Assembly (NCBI GenBank): GCA_003963075.1
Contig: RXJV01000035.1
Span: 1 to 64,000 of the forward strand
Length of the DNA stretch: 64,000 nucleotides
Direction of reading: 5' to 3'
Source: Burkholderiales bacterium
Lineage (GTDB): Bacteria; Pseudomonadota; Gammaproteobacteria; Burkholderiales; Burkholderiaceae_C
Below the pieces are notes generated by a model. The model was not told where the DNA came from, ran no database searches, and was given only the letters and a program-made list of their open reading frames with translations. Made by a program: the position numbers and the translations under genes. Below are positions 17,724 to 27,450 of this stretch, in pieces (within the stretch, counting starts at the first letter, position 1; every line of letters begins with the position of its first letter).

Positions 17724-18827
17724 ATGACAACTTCCTCCCTACATCGGGGCCAAGAACTGGTGAACGACTTCCCTTCGCAAGGCGCGTCGTTAGGCGACTG
17801 CATCAATGTGCTGCGACCTCGCTGGAAACTGCTGGTCGTGACGCTGGCATCGACCACTGGCGCCGCTTACGGCTTAACCTACCTGATCCCGCCCACCTTT
17901 ACCGCTCGCACCGTTCTGATCAGCCCCCAACAACAGCAGTCTTCGGGGGCAGCAGCAATGGCCTCGATCAGCGCACTGTCTGGCCTAATAGGCGCAAACG
18001 TTAAGAATCAAGCGGATCAGTATGTGGCGCTCCTCCAAAGTGTGTCTATCGCCGACAAGCTGGTGGAACGATTCAAGCTCCGCGAGGTATACGACGTCGA
18101 CTCTGCGACGGACGCTCGGCGCGACCTTCGCGACAACACACGGGTCTTCGCCGGCAAGAAGGATGGGCTCATCACTGTCGAAGTGGACGACCATGATCCG
18201 AAACGAGCTTCCGACATGGCCAACGCCTACATCGTCGAGCTTCAGGAACTTTCGGCTCGGCTTGCTATCTCCGAGGCCAAGCAACGGCGTGTTTTCTTTG
18301 AAGAGCAACTCAAAGGCGCCCGCGACAGCCTCATTGCCGCCCAGCAACGCATGGAAGCCAGCGGACTGACCGCGACCGCCATCAAGGCCGAGCCTAGGGC
18401 TGCCGCGGATGCATACGCGCATACTAAGGCTGAGGTGTCTTCGCTCGAAATGCGACTCGCCGCCTCGCGGCGGCAGTACACCGAGAACTCGTCGGTGGTC
18501 CAACAGCAACTGGCAGCGCTGCAGAGCGCTCAATCCCAGTTGCGCGCGATGGAGAAGCCATCACCACCGGGCGACCAGACCAGTTACCTGAGCGCTTATC
18601 GGGAATTCAAGTATCAAGAGGCGCTGTTCGAGATCTTCTCTCGTCAGTTTGAGCTGGCCAAACTGGATGAGGCGCGGGACGGTACGACGTTCCAGGTGGT
18701 CGATGCAGCGACCACGCCCGAGAAGAAAAGCAAGCCAAAGCGCTCGATCATCGCGGCAATCGCGGGCCTACTCTTGACGACGGCATTGGCCAGCAGGCTA
18801 CTGATGACCGGCTTGCGCCAGAACTGA
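17724..18827 (+). CDS. Polysaccharide chain-length regulator (Wzz/PCP)
   Basis: Inner-membrane co-polymerase that sets polymer length. The 367-aa protein has a first transmembrane helix (LLVVTLASTTGAAYGLTYLI) near 36-55, the conserved FTARTVLISP segment, a long helical periplasmic region (150-310) and a second membrane helix near 341-361 in SIIAAIAGLLLTTALASRLLM. There is no Walker A motif, so it lacks the tyrosine-kinase domain of Wzc-type PCPs, and no separate kinase gene was found in the region. Confidence 0.88.
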   Translation: MTTSSLHRGQELVNDFPSQGASLGDCINVLRPRWKLLVVTLASTTGAAYGLTYLIPPTFTARTVLISPQQQQSSGAAAMASISALSGLIGANVKNQADQYVALLQSVSIADKLVERFKLREVYDVDSATDARRDLRDNTRVFAGKKDGLITVEVDDHDPKRASDMANAYIVELQELSARLAISEAKQRRVFFEEQLKGARDSLIAAQQRMEASGLTATAIKAEPRAAADAYAHTKAEVSSLEMRLAASRRQYTENSSVVQQQLAALQSAQSQLRAMEKPSPPGDQTSYLSAYREFKYQEALFEIFSRQFELAKLDEARDGTTFQVVDAATTPEKKSKPKRSIIAAIAGLLLTTALASRLLMTGLRQN

Positions 18828-18832
18828 TTCAG

Positions 18833-19915
18833 ATGGCTGCCGATGAGACTGGGCAGCGTTCGAAGGCAGCTAGTCCCGAACGCGCATTCGGGGCCCTTAA
18901 CTGGCGAGCCCGACATTGGCTGACGTTGCTACTGTTCTTGCCCTTGTCGATGATCGTCGCGCTGCGCGGCGACACCGGCGACACCGCGAACTATCTTGAA
19001 GCGTTCAAGGCCACTCAAGACTTTCCGTGGGACCCGCTAAGTTACTACGGCTCATTCAGCATGGAGTGGTCCTTCGGTGTGCTGAGCTGGTTGATTAATG
19101 CGCTCAGCCTACCGTCGCCAGTTCTATTCTTCGTCTTCTCGTTCGCCACCTTTTACTTCCTGTCGCTCGCCTCAACACGCTTGGGGTTGTCTCTTGGAGC
19201 CATCGCGCCGTACTACCTAGGCACCTTCTTCCTGGCCCAACAATTCCTGCAGATCCGCCAAGGCCTGGCTATGGGCCTGGCGTTCAGCCTGCTGCCGCTG
19301 GTGGTCTCCCGGCGTAAGGGGCTCACGCCAGGCCTTTGCCTCTTCGCCACGTCGATGGTTCATATCGTCTCCTGTCTGACGCTGGTGACGGGCTGGATGC
19401 TCTCCTTCATGCAGCCGAAACCCACACGGCGATCCTTGACCCTGTGGAGCTTAGCGCTGGTCGCGCTCACCGTTCTCCTGGCACGGGCCGTGATGACGCT
19501 GGATGTGGTCAGCGCGGTGGGCCGTCTGGCGGACTATGCGGCGGACGGGCAATACAACCAGGAGTTGCAAATCCTGGCGCCCCCCAACATTAGGGCAGCG
19601 CTGCTAATTGCACTGATGCTGTTCGCGGTGACGCCGCGGCTTCAGGATTCTCGCGCGTTCGTCGCGCTCGTCGGCATGTACGCCGTGCATGTGGGCATGC
19701 GATTCGGCTTCTACGACTTCGCGATCCTCAGCGGCCGACTGTCCACCGCCCTCAGCTTCGGCGAGGTCTTCATCCTTCCACTGCTGGTGCGCGAGCATGT
19801 GCGCAACCGATGGCTGCGGGGCTTCCTCTCGGGGGGCTACCTACTGACTCATGCTGTCGCGACCTACCAGGTCCAGGTACCAACACTTATCGATGACTAC
19901 TTCACCCCGCTATAA
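18833..19915 (+). CDS. EpsG-family membrane protein, likely polysaccharide polymerase
   Basis: Polytopic inner-membrane protein of 360 aa with about nine hydrophobic segments. The early ALRGDTGDTANYLEAF motif, followed by MEWSFGVLSWLINAL and FLAQQFLQIRQGLAMGLAFS, fits the EpsG family, which takes the Wzy polymerase role in several EPS clusters. It follows wzz by 5 bp. Polymerases are highly divergent, so the role rests on family motif plus context. Confidence 0.78.
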   Translation: MAADETGQRSKAASPERAFGALNWRARHWLTLLLFLPLSMIVALRGDTGDTANYLEAFKATQDFPWDPLSYYGSFSMEWSFGVLSWLINALSLPSPVLFFVFSFATFYFLSLASTRLGLSLGAIAPYYLGTFFLAQQFLQIRQGLAMGLAFSLLPLVVSRRKGLTPGLCLFATSMVHIVSCLTLVTGWMLSFMQPKPTRRSLTLWSLALVALTVLLARAVMTLDVVSAVGRLADYAADGQYNQELQILAPPNIRAALLIALMLFAVTPRLQDSRAFVALVGMYAVHVGMRFGFYDFAILSGRLSTALSFGEVFILPLLVREHVRNRWLRGFLSGGYLLTHAVATYQVQVPTLIDDYFTPL

Positions 19916-20993
19916 CCTGCTGGTCCCGCGATTCGATCGAACCGGGCCCTGCAACGTGGCAGTGGATATCGGGCGGGAAGCCAAACGTCGTGGCTACAGC
20001 GTCCGCATGCTGGCCCTCTCGGGCGGCAATACGCGAGACGACCTGGACGAGTTCGACGAGGTCCGCCTGTTTCGCTGGCGGGACCTGGTCTCGTTGCGCG
20101 GCGTGCTGCACACGCATTGCCTGCGCCCCGACCTGATCGGTGGACTCGTGGCGCTGATGGGTCGATGCCAGGTCGTCACGACGCTGCACAACTACTTCCT
20201 GATCGATCTCGGCTTCGACCACCGGCGCTGGCAAGTGGCGATCTCCTGGCAACTGTGGCGCCGGGCCGTGGCTGCGATGGACCATGCCGTCTGCATTTCC
20301 CACGCCATGCAGCGTTACTACCGGCGCAAGCTCCCCGGTGCGACGCTGTCCACCGCCTACAACTTTCGCGCGCCGCCCGAACCGGCTGGCCAGGCGCCAC
20401 GCGCGGACATGGCCGCTCGCTTCACGCCCTGGATCGAGGAGCAGCGCCGTCGCGGACGACGCGTGCTGGCGTTCGTGGGCGGGATACATCGCCGCAAAAA
20501 CGTGTTGGGCCTGATGGCGGCGCTTGCCACGCGCGAGGATGTCGCCTTGGTGTTCTGCGGCGATGGCAACCAGATCGAAGAACTCCGCGCCGGTATCGTG
20601 CGCCAACGCTGCGAAGAACGGATGCTCGTGCTGGGCGCCATCGCACGCCCCGACCTCGTGCTTGCCGAGGTCGACGCGCTGGTGCTGCCCTCTTTCGCCG
20701 AGGGCATGCCCCTGGTGGTCCTGGAAGCCGCCCGTCTGGACAAGCCTGCCCTGATGTCCAATATCGCCGTGCATCGCGAAATGGCAGCGCTCGGACTGGG
20801 GACGACCTTCGATCACCGGAGATTCCGCGACCTCGATCAGGCCCTGGGTACCGTCACACCATGCGGTAGTCGCCAGGGCGCGGTCCGCCGGATCTGGGAC
20901 GCCGAATTCACCCCTGAAGTCGGGTTCGCCCGCTACGAGCACCTACTCGGCAACTCCGCCACGCTTCGTCCGGAACAAGGAAGGGCATCATGA
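19893..20993 (+). CDS. Glycosyltransferase, GT4 type
   Basis: GT-B glycosyltransferase of about 366 aa adding a sugar to the lipid-linked repeat unit. The start is the ATG at 19893 (MTTSPRYNLLVPRFDRTGPCNVA), 14 codons inside the ORF-track entry. The donor-binding C-terminal domain has LAFVGGIHRRKNVLGLMAAL and the E-x7-E-like LPSFAEGMPLVVLEAARLDKP. It overlaps the EpsG-like gene by 23 bp and the next gene by ATGA. Confidence 0.88.
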   Translation: MTTSPRYNLLVPRFDRTGPCNVAVDIGREAKRRGYSVRMLALSGGNTRDDLDEFDEVRLFRWRDLVSLRGVLHTHCLRPDLIGGLVALMGRCQVVTTLHNYFLIDLGFDHRRWQVAISWQLWRRAVAAMDHAVCISHAMQRYYRRKLPGATLSTAYNFRAPPEPAGQAPRADMAARFTPWIEEQRRRGRRVLAFVGGIHRRKNVLGLMAALATREDVALVFCGDGNQIEELRAGIVRQRCEERMLVLGAIARPDLVLAEVDALVLPSFAEGMPLVVLEAARLDKPALMSNIAVHREMAALGLGTTFDHRRFRDLDQALGTVTPCGSRQGAVRRIWDAEFTPEVGFARYEHLLGNSATLRPEQGRAS

Positions 20994-22153
20994 GCCTGCC
21001 AACGCCCTCGCTGGAGAGGTCTGCTGCCTCGGAGTCCGTCTCGCGCGTGAGCCCCACGACATCAACGGCCATTCTCTCGCGCAGCCTACAGTCGCTGGAG
21101 ACCTTGCGCATCGTGGCAGCGCTGCTGGTGGTGTGCGCCCATGTGCCGGCCTATGACATTCCTGTGATCGGGTGGTGGCTTGGCGCCAATCGGTTCGTGG
21201 GGTCCATCGGCGTGGACCTCTTCTTCGTCATCAGCGGCGTGGTCATCGGGCTGTCGACTGTTCGCGCCCTGTCAAGCCCCTCAGCGCAACGGCCCTTAGT
21301 GCAGTTCCTGATCTCCCGAGCCTTCAGGATCGTTCCGCTGTACTGGATCGTGACCGCCGCGACCGTCCTGCTGCTCTGGCGCAAGGGCCTGCCCCTGCCG
21401 TCGGTGCCGGAGCTACTGCATTCGCTCACGCTGATTCCCCGACTCGATCAGATGCAGTACGCAGACCCGATTGTCCACATCGGATGGACGCTGCAGTTCG
21501 AGGTGTTCTTCTACGCGCTCTGCGCGCTGGCAATCGCCTTCCGCGCGAAGTGGCTACCGATGGTGGTGGCCGTGCTGCTGGCTGGCGCGTCCCTGGTTGT
21601 CGACCAGTACTACTTCAACCCGATCCTGCTGGAGTTCGCAGGTGGCTACGCGCTGGCGCTGCACCTGGCAAGGCAGTCGCACCTGTCGGCACGCCTGTCG
21701 GCGGTGCCGGCGCTGCTGATGGTCATCGGTGCAGTGGCCCTGTTCCTGCTGGGCGCCACGGGCCGCGATGGCGGCTACCCTGCGGAACTGGATCTCGGCC
21801 ATGCGCCGCGCATGGTGATCGCCTTCGGCGACGTCCTGCTGCCGCGCTGGATCGCCTGGGGCCTGCCCGCATGGGCCGTGGTGGCCGTCGCGCTGCGGCT
21901 GGAGTCCTCCTTCAACTGGCGACTGGCGTTCCTGGGCAAGTACACCTACTCGGTCTACCTGTGCCACACCTTCGCCATCTCGCTCGCCCTGATCCTGCCC
22001 CGACGCGCCGGCGCAGAGGTCTGGATGCTGGCGCTACTTCCCGTGAGCCTTCTAGTGGTCGCCGGCATCACCTACCGCGCCATCGAGCATCCGATGATCC
22101 AAACCGGTAAGCGCCTCGCCGACCGGCTCAGGCACAGCCCGGCCGCTCCCTGA
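20990..22153 (+). CDS. Acyltransferase 3 family (OafA/ExoZ-like)
   Basis: Polytopic membrane acyltransferase that O-acylates (commonly acetylates) polysaccharide. The 387-aa protein has SLETLRIVAALLVVCAHVP, with the conserved R and H, then GSIGVDLFFVISGVVIGLS and SRAFRIVPLYWI, the typical Acyl_transf_3 signatures. About ten transmembrane segments follow. There is no SGNH domain. It overlaps the preceding glycosyltransferase by ATGA. Confidence 0.92.
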   Translation: MSLPTPSLERSAASESVSRVSPTTSTAILSRSLQSLETLRIVAALLVVCAHVPAYDIPVIGWWLGANRFVGSIGVDLFFVISGVVIGLSTVRALSSPSAQRPLVQFLISRAFRIVPLYWIVTAATVLLLWRKGLPLPSVPELLHSLTLIPRLDQMQYADPIVHIGWTLQFEVFFYALCALAIAFRAKWLPMVVAVLLAGASLVVDQYYFNPILLEFAGGYALALHLARQSHLSARLSAVPALLMVIGAVALFLLGATGRDGGYPAELDLGHAPRMVIAFGDVLLPRWIAWGLPAWAVVAVALRLESSFNWRLAFLGKYTYSVYLCHTFAISLALILPRRAGAEVWMLALLPVSLLVVAGITYRAIEHPMIQTGKRLADRLRHSPAAP

Positions 22154-22166
22154 CGACCCACGCCAC

Positions 22167-23102
22167 ATGCCTCCCGTGCCACTCGATCACGTCACCGTCC
22201 TCCTCCAGGGCAACTACAGCGAGGAAACCGCCCGCATCATCGAGCGGCTGAAGGCGCTCGCACCCACGCTGCCGATCGTGCTTTCCTGCTGGGAATCTAA
22301 CCGCGCCGCGGTGGCCGCCACGGGCCCAACCGGCATCACCACGGTCTTCTCCGAGGATCCCGGCGCACCGGCCATTCCTGGTTTCAAGGGCGACAACATC
22401 CGGCGCCAGATCGTCAGCACCCGCGCCGGCCTGGACCAGGTCCGCACGCCCTGGGTCGTGAAGACCCGCTCCGACATCGCGATCGATCCCGCACGACTCC
22501 CCGAGCTGACCTCGCTGTGCACCGCCATCCCGGCTAGCGCCCCGGCGTTGTTCGGCCACAAGGTGGTCGCCACCAGCCTCACCACACTGGACGCCAGGCG
22601 CGCCGGCCTGTACTTCCACGTCTGCGACTGGGTCTACCTTGGCCGCGTTGAGGACGTGCGGGCCATCTTTTCCGCCCCGTTGCCCGACGGCGAGTTCTTC
22701 ACCCATTTCCAGGGCGCGTCCCCAGCCCCTGAGATCTGCTCACGATACCGATCAGAGACTTACCTGATCTACCACCTCGTGCGCGACAAGCTCGGCGTGA
22801 GCTACCCCTTCTCCGGCCACCTCGACCCCGAACTGGCCCGGCTCTCCCACGCGGTGCTCAAGACCAACTTCGCCATCGTCAATCCGTGGAACCTGGGCCT
22901 GCGCAGCAGCAAGCACCGCAAGCTGTACCTCTGGCTGCGTCCGGATCGCCACACGGAACTGACCTGCGGCAGCTACCTCGCGCGCGTCGGCGGCGCTCGA
23001 GCCGCGTTGGCCGCAGGGCGTGACCTGGCCAGCCGCGTCGCTTCGGCGACCGCGCCGGCGCTGATCTCGCTGCGCAACCGGGTGCGCGCATGGTGCGGCT
23101 GA
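22167..23102 (+). CDS. WavE-family polysaccharide synthesis protein
   Basis: 311-aa protein resembling WavE, named from the Vibrio cholerae LPS core cluster. Typical blocks are VTVLLQGNYSEETARIIERLKALAP, LSCWES, a GDNIRRQIVSTRAGLDQVRTPWVVKTRSD stretch and a CDWVYLGRVEDVRAIF segment. The VKTRSDIAID motif looks like the DxD metal site of GT-A enzymes, so a glycosyltransferase role is likely but unproven. Its 3' end overlaps the flippase gene by 13 bp. Confidence 0.75.
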   Translation: MPPVPLDHVTVLLQGNYSEETARIIERLKALAPTLPIVLSCWESNRAAVAATGPTGITTVFSEDPGAPAIPGFKGDNIRRQIVSTRAGLDQVRTPWVVKTRSDIAIDPARLPELTSLCTAIPASAPALFGHKVVATSLTTLDARRAGLYFHVCDWVYLGRVEDVRAIFSAPLPDGEFFTHFQGASPAPEICSRYRSETYLIYHLVRDKLGVSYPFSGHLDPELARLSHAVLKTNFAIVNPWNLGLRSSKHRKLYLWLRPDRHTELTCGSYLARVGGARAALAAGRDLASRVASATAPALISLRNRVRAWCG

Positions 23103-24379
23103 AATCGCTAGGCAGCGGGGTGCTGCTGGCCGCGGGAAATGTGTACGCGGCAATGTCCACCTTCGTCGTCCTGTCGATCGTCTTCAACAGCGTCGACCTG
23201 CGGACCTTCGGCGCGATCAGCCTGCTGCTCACCTCGGTCGCCATCTGCCAGATCCTGTTCAACACCCAGTCCTGGCAGGGCCTGCTCAACAGCGCGGCCC
23301 CCCCGGGCACGGGATTGCTGCGCCGTTGCCTCGCCATCGATATCACCACCGCCATCGTTGGCGCGATGCTGCTCGCGCTAACGCACCTGGCTTTTCCCCG
23401 GGCCCTTTCGCAGGACGTCGTCGCGCCGGCCACGCTGCTCTGGCTGGCGGTCAACGTCGCCCTCACCCCTCCAGGCGCATTGATCGCGGTCATCCGACAG
23501 GAAGGCCGCTTCGCGCAGCAGGCGCTGGTCGACATCAGCGCCTCGACACTGAAGATCGCGATGGCTCTGGTGCTTGTACGGAGCGCCACCTCGCTCGCGT
23601 CCGTGGCCCTCACCCTGGTCCTGCCCGAGCTGTTGCGCTGGTGCGGATACCTGGCGCTCTCTTCCGCACGCCTCGCACGCCGCGACGAAGCTCCGGCCGC
23701 GGGCGGTGTCGACACCGCCTCGCCTCCCACGTTGAGGTCGATCTACGGCTTCTCGCTGTGGGGCATGTTGACGGAGATCATCCACCTACCGACGGCTCAC
23801 ATCGACAAGCTGCTCGTGAGCGCCCTGCTCGGCCTGGAGTCCCTGGCGATCTGGGACATCCTCAAGCGCTGTGCGACCGCCGTGGTTCAGGCCACGACCG
23901 TGATCAACCAGATGCTGTTCCCTTACTTCGTGCGGATCCGCCACCAATCGACGGTCGCCGACCTTGCGCGGCAATGCCTGCGCCAGTGCCTGCTCCTGGG
24001 CGGACTGCTGCTGCTGCTCTACGGCGCCGCGACGCTGGCACTCCCGATCTGGTTCCCGCTGGCCTTCCGCGTGGACACAACCGCATGGCCGCTGGATCAT
24101 CTGCAGCGCATCTTCGGCGTGTTGGCGTTGGTGATGACCTTCGTCCTTGGCGCCACGCCGGTTCACCCTCTCTTTCTGTCCCTAAGGCATTCCTCGCAGA
24201 GCTTCCGCATCAGCCTCGTGGGCAGCGTCCTGTTCTTCGCGCTCAGCGCGTCGCTGCTGCCCCCGTGGGGTCTGTTCGGGACCTCGCTGGCGATCCTGGG
24301 GTCGGATGCCTTCATCATCCTGACCAAGGCGCGGCTTCTCCACCTGACCGCGGCCGCCTCACGCACCACCGACGCCTGA
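23090..24379 (+). CDS. Polysaccharide flippase (Wzx/MATE-like)
   Basis: 429-aa polytopic protein with about 12 hydrophobic segments arranged as in the Wzx/oligosaccharide flippase superfamily, moving undecaprenyl-linked repeat units to the periplasmic face. It opens with a hydrophobic region (GSGVLLAAGNVYAAMSTFVVLSIVF) and has the mid-protein YGFSLWGMLTEIIHLPTAHIDKLLVSALLGLESLAIWDILKR, characteristic of the family. It is one of two flippases in the window. It follows WavE with a 13-bp overlap. Confidence 0.85.
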   Translation: MVRLKSLGSGVLLAAGNVYAAMSTFVVLSIVFNSVDLRTFGAISLLLTSVAICQILFNTQSWQGLLNSAAPPGTGLLRRCLAIDITTAIVGAMLLALTHLAFPRALSQDVVAPATLLWLAVNVALTPPGALIAVIRQEGRFAQQALVDISASTLKIAMALVLVRSATSLASVALTLVLPELLRWCGYLALSSARLARRDEAPAAGGVDTASPPTLRSIYGFSLWGMLTEIIHLPTAHIDKLLVSALLGLESLAIWDILKRCATAVVQATTVINQMLFPYFVRIRHQSTVADLARQCLRQCLLLGGLLLLLYGAATLALPIWFPLAFRVDTTAWPLDHLQRIFGVLALVMTFVLGATPVHPLFLSLRHSSQSFRISLVGSVLFFALSASLLPPWGLFGTSLAILGSDAFIILTKARLLHLTAAASRTTDA

Positions 24380-24394
24380 GGTCACTCCTCCACC

Positions 24395-25561
24395 ATGCGC
24401 ATCCTCGTTTACAACGACATCTCGCTGGCCGCCGACTATCGGGCCGGCAACGTCAACGCCCTTCTCTCGCTTTTGTCTTGGTTGTCGACACAGGGACAGG
24501 TCACGGTGTTGCACACTCACTTCAAACGCCCTGAGCGCGAACTGCCGCCTAACGTCGACGTGATCTGGCGGCCGGACTACCTCAACCTAGTCGTGCGACA
24601 CTTGCGCAGCAAGTTCGGTCGTCGTCTCCCATTCCTGCGCTACAAGGATTCCCGGTTCAAACGCCGACATTTCTCGCGGCTGCTTCGAGGCGGGACCTGG
24701 GATGCGGTGGTCGTGGAGTACCTGGACAACGCCTTTCTGCTAGACGCCGCTCCGATCCCCCCAGGCACGCGCAGGATCGTCGACCTGCATGACCTCATGT
24801 CCGCCCGCGGAGACTCCTTCCGCTCCCAGGGCATCGTCACCAACGAGAACCTGGACATCGATCTGGCGACCGAGTTGGAGGCCATCGCCCGTTTCGACAC
24901 CGCGATCTGTCTCCAGGCTTCCGAGGCCGCCGTCATCAACGAAGCCATCAGTCGCCGGCCCGCGGTGGTCACCCGTCGCAACCCGGGCGTGCCGATCGAC
25001 GGCTTCATCGTCCCCGCCGCGTCTTCTCGGGACGACGCGCCTCTGCGCATCGGCTTCCTGGGCACGACGACGGAATTCAACGTCGACGCGGCACGTCAGT
25101 TGCTCGGGCCCCGCTACGAGTCGGAGGGCGTTGAATACCGCATCGCCGGCAGCGTCTGCGGCGTGCTCCCCGACGCCGCCGCGCTGCCCAACGTCCGCCT
25201 GCTCGGCCGCGTGAATGACCTCGGTACGTTCTACGCCGGCGTCGACGTCGCCGCCAACCTCATCCGCTTCGGCTCCGGGCTGAAGACGAAAAACGTCGAG
25301 TCGCTGCTCTTCGGCGTCCCGGTGATCACGACCACGGTAGGGGCCGAGGGCCTCGAGGACTTCGCCGGCCAAGGGCTCTACGTGGCTGACGACGAGACAG
25401 CCTGGGCGAACGCGCTTCGAGAACTCCGGCTTGGCGACAATCCAGCTCGAAATCGGCGACAGCTGCGCGAGCGCGCGCTGGCCGCCTTCGAACCCGAGGT
25501 GGTGTTCGCGGCGTTGCGTCGTGAGCTTGGCGGCTTCCCAGCCGCCCGGTCGCCCTCCTGA
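24395..25561 (+). CDS. Glycosyltransferase, GT4-like
   Basis: 388-aa GT-B fold glycosyltransferase. The N-terminal half has a Rossmann-like start (MRILVYNDISLAADYRAGNVNALLSLLSWL). The C-terminal half carries LRIGFLGTTTEFNVDAARQLL, FYAGVDVAANLIRFGSGLKTKNVESLLFGVPVITT and TVGAEGLEDFAGQGLYVADDE, the usual donor-binding arrangement. It lies 15 bp after the flippase and 12 bp before the kinase-like gene. The donor sugar cannot be told from sequence. Confidence 0.85.
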   Translation: MRILVYNDISLAADYRAGNVNALLSLLSWLSTQGQVTVLHTHFKRPERELPPNVDVIWRPDYLNLVVRHLRSKFGRRLPFLRYKDSRFKRRHFSRLLRGGTWDAVVVEYLDNAFLLDAAPIPPGTRRIVDLHDLMSARGDSFRSQGIVTNENLDIDLATELEAIARFDTAICLQASEAAVINEAISRRPAVVTRRNPGVPIDGFIVPAASSRDDAPLRIGFLGTTTEFNVDAARQLLGPRYESEGVEYRIAGSVCGVLPDAAALPNVRLLGRVNDLGTFYAGVDVAANLIRFGSGLKTKNVESLLFGVPVITTTVGAEGLEDFAGQGLYVADDETAWANALRELRLGDNPARNRRQLRERALAAFEPEVVFAALRRELGGFPAARSPS

Positions 25562-25573
25562 TTTCTGTTGACG

Positions 25574-26422
25574 ATGCTTGACCTGAATCAGTTCGCCCAT
25601 TCGCATGACTTGCTGGAGATAGTCCACCGGGACCACCTCTCCTGCGTGCGCAAGACCTTCCGATCCGACGTGGCACGCGCTCGACGCAATGTGGAGAAGC
25701 AGCGCCTGTTCCGCCCACTCTACACAGGCATGGCCCGTTTGGGCGCGGCCGAGGTCCTCGAGTTCGTCGTCCACGCCGACCGTGCTGAACTGCTGATGCC
25801 CTACATCGAGGGCATGACCGGCCACATGTTCCCCGTGCACGCGACCCGCAACGTCGCCCACACCTTGAGCGTGTCACTGTCCACGCTGCTCTATTCGGAG
25901 CTCAACGAGAGCCGCGAAGCGCCTGTCGCCACCTCGATCTTTCGCGACAAGCTGGATTCCGTTTCCTCGGCGACGCGCGACTCAGAGCTCAAGCGCCTGG
26001 TCGACGCCTGCCTGAGCGTGGTCGAGGCGCTGCCCGCCGAGATGCCCTTTCCGATGGGCCCCTGCCACGGCGACCTCACGCTGAGCAACGTGATCCTCGA
26101 CCCGGTGTCCGGCATCACGCTGATCGATTTTCTGGACACCTTCCTCGAGACCCCCCTCCAGGACGTGGCCAAGCTCAAGCAGGACTTCGTCTACGGTTGG
26201 TCATTCCGCAAGGACCCGCCGGCCATGACCATCAAGGCGGAGATCCTCTGCCGCCATCATTTCCCCCAGGCGATCGTCCAGATCGAGCGGATGTACCCGA
26301 CCCAGGTTCGCCTGCTCACGCTGCTGACGCTCGCCCGCATCGCCCCCTACGTCAAGGACACGGTCACCCAGCAATGGCTGGTCCGCAGCCTGACGGACTG
26401 CCTCGGAGCCACCTCCCTATGA
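25574..26422 (+). CDS. Kinase-like phosphotransferase (APH/choline-kinase fold)
   Basis: 282-aa soluble protein starting at the ATG at 25574 (MLDLNQFAHSH), two codons inside the ORF-track entry. The catalytic loop CHGDLTLSNVILD (H-x-D-x4-N) and the metal site ITLIDFLD are the signature of aminoglycoside/choline-kinase-like phosphotransferases. In this context it may phosphorylate a small alcohol or a sugar destined for the polymer. It overlaps the epimerase gene by 4 bp. The substrate is unknown. Confidence 0.75.
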   Translation: MLDLNQFAHSHDLLEIVHRDHLSCVRKTFRSDVARARRNVEKQRLFRPLYTGMARLGAAEVLEFVVHADRAELLMPYIEGMTGHMFPVHATRNVAHTLSVSLSTLLYSELNESREAPVATSIFRDKLDSVSSATRDSELKRLVDACLSVVEALPAEMPFPMGPCHGDLTLSNVILDPVSGITLIDFLDTFLETPLQDVAKLKQDFVYGWSFRKDPPAMTIKAEILCRHHFPQAIVQIERMYPTQVRLLTLLTLARIAPYVKDTVTQQWLVRSLTDCLGATSL

Positions 26423-27441
26423 ACTACCTGATCACCGGCATCGCTGGATTCGTGGGCTCGAGCCTGGCCCGCGCCATCCTGGCCAAGCACCCCGACGCCC
26501 GCATCACCGGCATTGACAACATGTCCTTCGGGTACCGCGAGCGCCTGGCCGACGTCATCGACCGGATCGAGTTCATCGAAGGCGACCTTGTCGAGATCGA
26601 TCGCCTGCTGGGCCGCCGCCATTTCGACTCGATCGTGCATTGCGCTGCCATCGCGCCGCTTCCGGAATGCCAGCGCGACAGCCACCGCGCGCTGTCGCAG
26701 AACGTGGCCATCTGCGGCTCCATCGCCGACTATGCGTTGGCGAGCGGGTCCCGCGACATCGTGTTCTTCAGCAGCGGAGCCATCTACGAAGGCACCACGC
26801 AGTTCCCCACCCGAGAAGACACCTCGATCTCCACGAGCCTCATCTACCCGACCACGAAGTACATCGCCGAGCAGTATTTCGAGGCAATGTGCCGCTCCCA
26901 TGGCTTGAACGTGACAGCAATTCGCCTCTTCAACCTGTACGGGCCTCACCAGGACTACTTCCGCAAGCAGCCACCGCTGATCGGCTATCTGCTGACCAGC
27001 CTCATACGCGACCAGCCGGCTGTGCTGTTCTCCTCGGGCGAGCAGTGCCGCGACTACGTCTACATTGACGACCTGCTGGAACTGGTGCAACTGAGCGCTC
27101 GCCAGATGAAGGACAGCCCGACGGGTGGCCGCTTCGTCGCGGTCAACGCCGGCAGCGGGGTACCCGTGTCAGTGAATGCGATCATCGGCATGCTGGAAAC
27201 CGTCTCGGGGCGCCAACTGAAGATCGAGCGCCGGCCCGCCGCCCAGTACTGGGACAAATACAGCGAGCTCTTCGATCGCCCCATCACCATCGATCGCGCG
27301 GTCATTGAACGCGAGGTCAACAAGCACACGCAGGCCGCCATCGAGAAGGCACGGGACGAGTTCGGCTGGACGGCGAAAGTCGACCTGCAGGACGGACTCG
27401 CCGCTTGTTTCCAGCACGCCCAGCGCATCATTTCCCTCTGA
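26419..27441 (+). CDS. NAD-dependent epimerase/dehydratase
   Basis: Extended short-chain dehydrogenase of 340 aa, starting at the ATG at 26419 (MNYLITGIAGFVGSSLA), 74 codons inside the ORF-track entry. The NAD-binding loop GIAGFVGS, the aspartate GIDNMSFG and the catalytic YPTTKYIAEQYFE (Tyr-x3-Lys) are present, with SSGA (FFSSGAIYEG) supplying the Ser/Thr. It most likely changes the configuration of a nucleotide sugar feeding the polymer. It is coupled to the upstream kinase-like gene by overlap. Confidence 0.9.
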   Translation: MNYLITGIAGFVGSSLARAILAKHPDARITGIDNMSFGYRERLADVIDRIEFIEGDLVEIDRLLGRRHFDSIVHCAAIAPLPECQRDSHRALSQNVAICGSIADYALASGSRDIVFFSSGAIYEGTTQFPTREDTSISTSLIYPTTKYIAEQYFEAMCRSHGLNVTAIRLFNLYGPHQDYFRKQPPLIGYLLTSLIRDQPAVLFSSGEQCRDYVYIDDLLELVQLSARQMKDSPTGGRFVAVNAGSGVPVSVNAIIGMLETVSGRQLKIERRPAAQYWDKYSELFDRPITIDRAVIEREVNKHTQAAIEKARDEFGWTAKVDLQDGLAACFQHAQRIISL

Positions 27442-27450
27442 GACCACCCC